Assembly (NCBI GenBank): GCA_015904055.1
Contig: JABMDE010000071.1
Span: 7,890-18,302 of the forward strand
Reading direction: 5' to 3'
Origin: Nitrospira sp.
Lineage (GTDB): Bacteria; Nitrospirota; Nitrospiria; Nitrospirales; Nitrospiraceae
DNA length: 10,413 nt
Position numbers and translations under genes: made by a program. The notes beneath the pieces were generated by a model. That model made no database searches. It saw only the letters and a program-made list of their open reading frames with translations, and was not told where the DNA came from. Of this stretch, positions 6,015 through 10,413 are shown one piece after another (position 1 is the stretch's first letter; the number at the start of each line of letters is the position of its first letter).

Positions 6015-7094
6015 TCAGAAAAACCGCGCTAAGCGGGAAGCCGCGTCTTCTGCTCCTGTCGCAGCTGCCGGTGTTGTCGGTTTTGGAAGATTGAATGCCG
6101 ATTCGATTGCAGGTTTCCATCGTCCGAGGAGAAAATCCTCTGTGGTGAGTTCCACGCCGCGTCCATACCGATGGAGATAGTCGACAAGCGATTGTTCATC
6201 GGCAAAGTTATATCGACGGACGTAGACGAGCGGTATGCCAAGTGCGACGGCTTCAACGAGGGTGCCGTATCCCGGTTTGGTCAGAATGAGATCGACGGAC
6301 GCCAGCAGTGTCTTAAATGAGAGCGGCAGAGATTTTGTCGAGATGACGCGAGTGCTGTGTGAAGGAATGGGCCCGTCGAAGAGGAAGCGATAGCCGGTCA
6401 GCGGTTCAAGTTGCTCAAAGGGAAGTGACGCCTGGGGTATCCCGCCGAATCCGATGAGCACGGTCCGTTCCCCCGGAGCGAGCTGCAACAGCGCCGCAAG
6501 GTGCTCGCGGGCTGAGGCTGCCGGCTCGGCAATCGGTCCGATGTCGATGAAGGTGGTAACGAGTGTCATCTTCGGAGCAGGCGTGATGCGTAGGGCGAGA
6601 TCGGCCTTGGCATAGGCCTGTTGAATGGATTGGAGTAGCGTCGATCCGGCGATGTCGGGTGGCGCCGGAAATTCCGAGAGAATCAGGTCCCAGGTGAAAC
6701 TGACAAGGGCGACGGTGGGACAAGCGGCCTGCGCGCCGGCTGCTATGGCTAAGTACGGCGTGTCGGCCAGGATCACGTCAGGGCGGGCGGCGCGCATTGC
6801 CCGGACCTCTGCCTGTACCCGGTCGTCCCAGGTGAGGTGAAACCGGTGGTGTGCGCGCCAGGTGGCGTCCACATCGATCGTCAGCGGGCCGTTCTGAATG
6901 CAGCCGACATCCTGCTGGACCGCGCTCAACTCCCAGGGAACCGTCAGGCGGTGTTCGAAGAACGAGGCCGGGACCATGGTTCGCAGCAGCACGCGAAGAT
7001 CGGGAACGAGCCGGCCCAGGGCATTGAGCACAGGCACCACTTGCGCCGCGTGACCGAATCCATGTGCTGAGATCGCAGCCCAGAGCAGAGGCAT
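6015..7094 (-). CDS. GT-B glycosyltransferase-like protein, L-arabinokinase N-terminal type
   Basis: A 359-aa cytoplasmic protein of the GT-B fold (MurG/UDP-glycosyltransferase-like). The N-terminus ISAHGFGHAAQ (9-18) is the glycine-rich loop seen in the N-terminal part of L-arabinokinases and related predicted glycosyltransferases. RPDVILADTPYLAIAAG (104-120) fits the end of the first domain. LIGFGGIP (213-220) begins the second domain, and LTKPGYGTLVEAVALGIPLVYV (271-292) with FADE (297-300) forms the nucleotide-sugar site. No kinase (GHMP) domain follows, so this is the transferase-like half alone. Substrate unknown. ATG 7094 has no clear ribosome site; a heptamer repeat begins 11 nt before it. 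The stop is 72 bp before the open sigma frame and 117 bp before the preferred sigma start, and the sigma operon has its own candidate promoter, so the two are probably separate units. Confidence 0.8.
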   Translation of the reverse strand: MPLLWAAISAHGFGHAAQVVPVLNALGRLVPDLRVLLRTMVPASFFEHRLTVPWELSAVQQDVGCIQNGPLTIDVDATWRAHHRFHLTWDDRVQAEVRAMRAARPDVILADTPYLAIAAGAQAACPTVALVSFTWDLILSEFPAPPDIAGSTLLQSIQQAYAKADLALRITPAPKMTLVTTFIDIGPIAEPAASAREHLAALLQLAPGERTVLIGFGGIPQASLPFEQLEPLTGYRFLFDGPIPSHSTRVISTKSLPLSFKTLLASVDLILTKPGYGTLVEAVALGIPLVYVRRYNFADEQSLVDYLHRYGRGVELTTEDFLLGRWKPAIESAFNLPKPTTPAAATGAEDAASRLARFF

Positions 7095-7105
7095 GTTTAG
7101 AAGAT

Positions 7106-7140
7106 GTGACGTGTAAGACGTGAACCGTAAACCGCGAGCG
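7106..7140. repeat. Degenerate heptamer repeat, 5 units
   Basis: Five consecutive 7-mers: GTGACGT, GTAAGAC, GTGAACC, GTAAACC, GCGAGCG (loose consensus GTRARNC). The array starts 11 nt before the start codon of the glycosyltransferase gene. A second array with the same period lies at 10378-10405, also just upstream of a gene. Confidence 0.55.
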
Positions 7141-7205
7141 GATTGGGTTGGAGCAGTATCCAGAAGCGCACGGCTATCCTGCTCATGGGTGCGTGGTCAC
7201 GCAGT

Positions 7206-7406
7206 TCAACTGCTGGAATGGTCCGATTCCATCGGGGCGATGTTGTACAACAATTCAAGATCGAATTCCTCGACTAATTCGTTGAATGCGCGGGCTCCCA
7301 TGTCGGAGCGCACTTCAGCCATCACGAGGTCAATGGCCGGGGCGGCATGTTGCCCATATTGGGTCACGGCGGTATCAATCCGTTTTCTGGCATCGTCGAG
7401 ATTCAC
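7206..7406 (-). CDS. Small protein of unknown function, 66 aa
   Basis: GTG at 7406 is preceded by AAAGGAG with 6 nt spacing, which decides the start over the longer open frame from 7490 whose extra residues (Cys/Trp-rich) overlap the upstream gene. The product is soluble, acidic and probably helical: an amphipathic DARKRIDTAVTQYG segment, a middle part APAIDLVMAEVRSDMG, then AFNELVEEFDLELLYNI and a polar tail. No signal or membrane segment. It follows the TPR gene by 28 bp in the same direction, so they should be co-transcribed and may work together. I do not recognise the family. The stop sits within a short palindrome (7201-7213). Confidence 0.7.
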   Translation of the reverse strand: MNLDDARKRIDTAVTQYGQHAAPAIDLVMAEVRSDMGARAFNELVEEFDLELLYNIAPMESDHSSS

Positions 7407-7434
7407 AGGGGACTCCTTTCTCGTACAGGGGCAT

Positions 7435-7752
7435 TTATCCCAGGGTGCGCAACAACTGCTGCATCTCCGGTACCAGATCCTTGCCGCCATTGGATCGTCC
7501 AGAAAGTGCGGCCTCGATGCCGGCGGCGAGAATGGGTTTCGCGTCGGCTGTTCTGCCTAATCCGATCAACGCACGGCCCAGAGCCAGATGAGACGCGACA
7601 TGGGTGGGATCCAATTGTGTGGCGACCGTGAGATGTTCGACGGCTTCCTCAACACTCCCGCCTTCCTGGAGGATCTTGTTGCCGAGGCCATACCGGCCGA
7701 GAAATCCTTTCGGGTGTTTGGCGACCATGAGGCGAAATGCATCAATGTCCAT
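7435..7752 (-). CDS. Small TPR-repeat protein, 105 aa
   Basis: Contains roughly two tetratricopeptide repeats: FLGRYGLGNKILQEGGSVEE and onward at about 17-50, then HVASHLALGRALIGLGRTAD and onward at about 51-83, the second with the typical A-x3-G-x2-L-x-G-R pattern. It ends in a short helical tail (PEMQQLLRTL). TPRs are protein-binding helical hairpins, so a scaffold or adaptor role is likely. ATG 7752 has GGAG about 10 nt upstream. It is the first gene of a two-gene unit with the 66-aa protein. No export signal, so it should be cytoplasmic. Confidence 0.82.
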   Translation of the reverse strand: MDIDAFRLMVAKHPKGFLGRYGLGNKILQEGGSVEEAVEHLTVATQLDPTHVASHLALGRALIGLGRTADAKPILAAGIEAALSGRSNGGKDLVPEMQQLLRTLG

Positions 7753-7782
7753 GACGTGTGTCTCCGTTTGTATCGATGCGGC

Positions 7783-7811
7783 ACTATACCATTGTCGCCC
7801 TCATTATTCAT
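7783..7811 (-). promoter_or_regulatory. Weak candidate promoter for TPR/66-aa operon
   Basis: On the minus strand a good -10 (TATAGT, 7788-7783) lies about 30 bp before ATG 7752. The hexamer 17 bp upstream of it, ATGAAT (7811-7806), is a poor -35. The gap 7753-8038 holds little else apart from a short hairpin at 7951-7971. Confidence 0.3.
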
Positions 7812-7950
7812 GACTACTTCTGGTGCAATCGTCCGTCTCTGCAAACCGAGACACAGCCGATCCGCTGCGGCGTTCTTCGTCGTGCGTATTTCGGGAAGTC
7901 CGCTTCGACTCAGTGAGGTGAGCGTGACGCGCACGATGGAGGCGTAGGCC

Positions 7951-7971
7951 CATCTCGTTGTGTGCGAGATG
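7951..7971. terminator. Stem-loop, possible terminator after lipoprotein gene
   Basis: Perfect 7-bp inverted repeat CATCTCG/CGAGATG with a 7-nt loop, about 70 bp downstream of the lipoprotein stop at 8039. There is no U-run on the minus strand, so it is at best an atypical terminator or an mRNA 3'-end structure. Confidence 0.25.
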
Positions 7972-8038
7972 CGCTTCGCCAGCGATGCGCGACGCAGTGT
8001 GCGGGCGGAGGCAGTAGACGCCTTCGCGAAAATGCGGG

Positions 8039-8791
8039 TTAAGGAGCCGGATTCTGCGAGACTGGAATAGCAGGAAGCGCTCCCTGGAGGATCGCAGGCC
8101 GTCGTGCCTTCACGGTGATCGTGTGAATCGTCGAGGCCGGCAAGGGTGTCTTACTTGCCATATACAAAGGCGTGTCGTGCACCAATTGATTCATCAATGC
8201 GTTCAGACAGGTTTCGATCACCTGTCCCTTCAGTTCATTGATCACGACCGGACTGGCGCCGAACAGATTGTAATGAGCGGTCCCGGACGATCGCGCGTCA
8301 TAGTGTGTGATGTGCCCGTCCCAGCGCTCAAGTTCCAGATGCGCCTGCGCAGTATAGTCGTAGTCCAGCTCGATGAACGGCGACAGGAGGAACATGGAGG
8401 CGCCGATCACGATGCCTTTCAAGGCCGTGGGCCCTGAATGCGAGTCGATCGTTTCGTCGAATGTGATCCGGGCAGTGACCGTTTTGCCCTCGGTTGAGGT
8501 GGCGGCACCTCCAAGAGGAATGAGCGTGGAAAACAGACGCGTTTCCTGGACAGCATTCAAGACCCGGCGCTCGGCTTCGGAGGAAGGATGTTGCGGGGTG
8601 CCGTTTTGCGACATGCGGAAGGTGTCCATCACCAACGGGACCCGTTCGTCGCTGGGCAATGCATGAGAGAGGGTTTCTTGTGGACTCGACGAGGGAGCTT
8701 TTACGTCGATCCATCGCGTGCATGCGGTCATGCTGCACATCACAACCCCAACGAGCCCTACGACCGACCAACGAACGGCAGACATCGTCAT
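8039..8791 (-). CDS. Lipoprotein of unknown function, 250 aa
   Basis: Membrane-anchored lipoprotein. A hydrophobic signal (about residues 8-22) ends in SMTAC, with Cys24 as the likely lipidated residue. A Ser/Pro-rich stretch follows, then a mixed domain containing VTARITFDETIDSH, a Gly/hydrophobic segment GIVIGASMFLLSP and a strand-rich part with LDYDYTAQAHLELERW and SGTAHYNLFG. The segment resembles those in envelope lipoproteins that assemble on or in the membrane, but I do not recognise the family. Three nearby ATGs compete; I chose 8791 because AGAGG lies 6 nt upstream, whereas the ATG at 8797 is too close to the ribosome site. It begins 13 bp after the pagL-like stop, so the two form an operon and probably share an outer-membrane role. 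Confidence 0.75.
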   Translation of the reverse strand: MTMSAVRWSVVGLVGVVMCSMTACTRWIDVKAPSSSPQETLSHALPSDERVPLVMDTFRMSQNGTPQHPSSEAERRVLNAVQETRLFSTLIPLGGAATSTEGKTVTARITFDETIDSHSGPTALKGIVIGASMFLLSPFIELDYDYTAQAHLELERWDGHITHYDARSSGTAHYNLFGASPVVINELKGQVIETCLNALMNQLVHDTPLYMASKTPLPASTIHTITVKARRPAILQGALPAIPVSQNPAP

Positions 8792-8804
8792 GATCATCCT
8801 CTCC

Positions 8805-9407
8805 TCAGAAATAGAATGAAAAGCCTCCGAAAGGCAGACTCGCATTCAGCCCAAGATTCGGGAATGCAGTTCCGGCGTTGGAAATATGATGGAAGCGGTA
8901 GCCGATGTTGGCGGCAAGTTGTGGCGTGAGAAACCAGGACACGCCCACGCCTCCTGTGAGCACAAAGTTGAACTCATTGGCCTGTTCGTCGATATTCCCG
9001 CCGAGATCAGTCCAGAAGGGGCCGCCGGTGAATTCCGCATACGGCCGGAGACGGCCCAAGGCGACGAACGTGTACTTAATTCTCGGGGTGAAGCCGACGC
9101 CATGGGTCAGGATCGGTTGGTGAAACTGGAGATAGACCATCTCGGCGCCGATCGAGACTTGCCCCCGGTACCAGCTGTCGCCGATGGGATCGGTCAGGGT
9201 CATCATCCACGACGGCATCAACGCCGGGCCATGCTGTTTGGTCGTGTGTAGCTCGGTCAGGCGGTGAGAGAACATATAGCCGGCGGTGAGTCCTACTTCT
9301 TGGGTGCCGACGGTGATTGTTGGCGAGACCTCGCCGGCCTGAATACTCGGCGCCATCAGGAAGGGGATGAGCGTCAGGACAATGAAGGCACGCGCAAGCA
9401 GGGCCAT
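8805..9407 (-). CDS. pagL: PagL-like lipid A 3-O-deacylase (acyloxyacyl hydrolase family)
   Basis: Outer-membrane beta-barrel enzyme family that removes the 3-O-linked acyl chain of lipid A. The 200-aa protein has a signal peptide (about 1-24, cleavage after IQA), barrel strands throughout and a C-terminal aromatic ending FSFYF. Near the C-terminus, GYRFHHISNAG (169-179) contains the His-x-Ser pair (His174, Ser176) that forms the PagL catalytic core, followed by PNLGLNASL, also typical. I cannot place the acidic member of the triad with confidence. The ATG at 9407 is well supported by a GGAG 5 nt upstream. The lipoprotein gene follows 13 bp later. Assignment rests on the motif and the barrel layout; activity on the host's own lipid A is inferred. 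Confidence 0.8.
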   Translation of the reverse strand: MALLARAFIVLTLIPFLMAPSIQAGEVSPTITVGTQEVGLTAGYMFSHRLTELHTTKQHGPALMPSWMMTLTDPIGDSWYRGQVSIGAEMVYLQFHQPILTHGVGFTPRIKYTFVALGRLRPYAEFTGGPFWTDLGGNIDEQANEFNFVLTGGVGVSWFLTPQLAANIGYRFHHISNAGTAFPNLGLNASLPFGGFSFYF

Positions 9408-9498
9408 GCTGTCTCCAGGTCAATACTTTGTCGGCTTGTGCGCAGTGAAACTTGATCAACAGGCGTCCGGGTGTGACGACTCCACGGTAGCAGAGGCG

Positions 9499-9559
9499 TT
9501 TATACTGTCCAGCGATTTGAAAGACAGGGCCTGTCGGAAAATACAAGAATGCTGGACAG
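9499..9559. promoter_or_regulatory. Nested inverted repeats over the putative pagL promoter
   Basis: CTGTCCAGC (9505-9513) is the exact reverse complement of GCTGGACAG (9551-9559). Inside lies a 13-nt palindrome, GACAGGGCCTGTC (9523-9535). Together these give four CTGTCC/GGACAG-like half-sites in alternating orientation. On the minus strand a TATAAA -10 (9504-9499) directly abuts the first half-site, about 95 bp before the pagL start. The -35 region is poor. An operator for a dimeric regulator, or a structured end of the TPR transcript that stops at 9604, would both fit. Confidence 0.45.
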
Positions 9560-9603
9560 AGGATAGAATGTGTCGAGCGATGCGAGGGCGGCGAGTGGAG
9601 CGG

Positions 9604-10368
9604 CTACCCGGCGTGGTGCAGTGTGGTCAGACGGGCGGAGTCCGTTGGGAGCTCAGGCAGGTGGTAGCGCTGGTCGAGTGCGACGACACGGTCCAGGCAG
9701 CGTTTGGCCGAAACCAGGTCTCGGCGGGTTTCATAGATTGTGGCCAGCCACCGAAGCACCGCAGCCTCCGCCGGCTCGTTGCCGAGTTTGATGTAATGTT
9801 CCGACGCATTGTTCAGACAGCGTTCGGCCCGGACCAGATCGCCCTGGTCGAGATAACATTTCCCTAATTGGCTATAGGTCACGGCCAGCCCTTCTTCGTT
9901 GCCGACGACCCGGTGGCAATCCAACGCCTGCGTGAATGTGGCAATCGCCTGTTGCCATTCCCCGTTGCGCGCCTCTTGCAACGCCAGGTTGTTGTAGAGA
10001 ATGCCGAGTGCGCGGTCATCGTTGAGTGCGCGCAAGAGGTCCAGGGCTTCAAGGTAATAGGGGCGGGCTTTATCCGGGCGGTCCGCACCGACGTGGAGAT
10101 TGCCGAGATTGGCCAACGTATGGGCGATGGCGTGCTGATTGCCTTCCGTCCGTTGGATGTCCAACACTTCGCGATAACACTGTTCTGCGGTGGCAAAGTC
10201 TTGCATCAAGGCGCAGGTGTTGCCCAGGTTGCCGAGCGAGGTGGAGAGTTCTCGGGGATTGTGTGCGGTTCGGTCATCAGCCACGGCAGCTTCCCAGGCC
10301 GCGCGGACTTGCGTGAGATCGCCACGATGAAGAAAAATCCGCCCCCGATGTTTGTGCTCGTCAGCCAT
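9604..10368 (-). CDS. TPR-repeat protein, 254 aa
   Basis: Helical repeat protein with about five tetratricopeptide repeats at a 40-residue period (about 41-74, 81-114, 121-154, 161-194, 201-234), of the longer kinesin-light-chain-like kind (TPR_12). Recurrent features are LGNLGNTCALMQDFATAEQC, LANLGNLHVGADRPDKARPY, YNNLALQEARNGEWQQAIAT and YSQLGKCYLDQGDLVRAERC. No signal or membrane segment, so probably cytoplasmic. Such arrays bind partner proteins and no catalytic motif is present. ATG 10368 has no obvious ribosome site; a heptamer repeat lies 9 nt before it. The gene is about 200 bp from pagL with inverted repeats between, so a separate unit is likely. It differs in length and repeat type from the TPR protein at 7435-7752. 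Confidence 0.85.
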   Translation of the reverse strand: MADEHKHRGRIFLHRGDLTQVRAAWEAAVADDRTAHNPRELSTSLGNLGNTCALMQDFATAEQCYREVLDIQRTEGNQHAIAHTLANLGNLHVGADRPDKARPYYLEALDLLRALNDDRALGILYNNLALQEARNGEWQQAIATFTQALDCHRVVGNEEGLAVTYSQLGKCYLDQGDLVRAERCLNNASEHYIKLGNEPAEAAVLRWLATIYETRRDLVSAKRCLDRVVALDQRYHLPELPTDSARLTTLHHAG

Positions 10369-10377
10369 GGGAATTTC

Positions 10378-10405
10378 GTAAGGCGTGAGGCGTGAAACGT
10401 GAGGG
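10378..10405. repeat. Degenerate heptamer repeat, 4 units
   Basis: Four consecutive 7-mers: GTAAGGC, GTGAGGC, GTGAAAC, GTGAGGG (consensus GTGARRC). The array lies 9 nt upstream of the TPR gene start at 10368, the same placement and period as the array at 7106-7140. It may continue beyond the window. Confidence 0.6.
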
Positions 10406-10413
10406 GGGAGAAC

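Noticed and set aside
7191..7213. Adjacent short palindromes GCGTGGTCACGC and GCAGTTCAACTGC after the 66-aa gene
   Set aside because: Each is short and one lies across the stop codon; no U-run follows, so a terminator or operator call is not supported.
7899..7925. Second, decayed REP copy (contains CTTCGACTCAG)
   Set aside because: Only about ten bases match one arm of the hairpin at 4218-4250 and no partner arm forms a stem.
7588..7947. 119-aa plus-strand and 122-aa minus-strand frames over 7566-7947
   Set aside because: Both overlap the TPR gene out of frame or antisense, without ribosome sites or recognisable composition.
1..10413. CRISPR array, phage defence system or integrative element
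   Set aside because: No equally spaced identical repeats, nuclease, integrase, transposase or phage gene is visible on either strand.

Overview
The window is about 10.4 kb of bacterial chromosome, and every gene I can support lies on the minus strand. Outer-membrane beta-barrels, periplasmic lipoproteins and a lipid A deacylase family member show a Gram-negative (diderm) envelope. The GC-rich sequence, frequent TTG/GTG starts, an ECF sigma/RskA pair, TPR proteins, REP-like palindromes and degenerate heptamer repeats fit a Nitrospira-like member of the Nitrospirota. That assignment is a judgement from style and gene content, not a database match.

Region 1 (1-4064), in transcription order from high to low coordinates: a complete tadA, a 205-aa outer-membrane barrel protein (copy A), a substrate-binding lipoprotein cut off mid-gene, a 5'-truncated tadA fragment, a second 205-aa barrel protein (copy B), and a longer substrate-binding lipoprotein that runs off the left edge. 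This is a tandem duplication of about 1.7 kb. Its single junction, at 2161/2162, lies inside both tadA and the binding-protein gene. One good tadA, one apparently good binding protein and two good barrel genes remain. Each barrel gene has its own promoter (TTGCyn, 17 bp, TATAyC) and a TTG start, and its stop lies 5 bp before the binding-protein start, so barrel and binding protein look like a co-translated envelope pair of unknown function. No permease or ATPase gene is nearby.

Region 2 (4065-5973): a REP-like hairpin inside 9-bp direct repeats, then a membrane anti-sigma factor of the RskA type, preceded by its ECF sigma factor gene. The sigma gene is frameshifted just before region 4, best explained by a 5-nt loss. 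The old sigma frame still ends in an ATGA overlap with the anti-sigma start, so the break looks recent or is a sequencing error.

Region 3 (6015-7752): a GT-B glycosyltransferase-like protein resembling the N-terminal part of L-arabinokinases, a conserved-looking 66-aa protein of unknown function, and a small TPR protein. The last two form a short operon.

Region 4 (8039-10405): a lipoprotein of unknown function in an operon with a PagL-like lipid A 3-O-deacylase, which suggests outer-membrane remodelling. Upstream lies an intergenic region with nested inverted repeats built from CTGTCC/GGACAG half-sites, then a TPR protein. Degenerate heptamer repeats (consensus GTGARRC) sit just upstream of two start codons, those of the glycosyltransferase and the large TPR protein.

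No rRNA, tRNA, CRISPR array, transposase or phage gene was seen.
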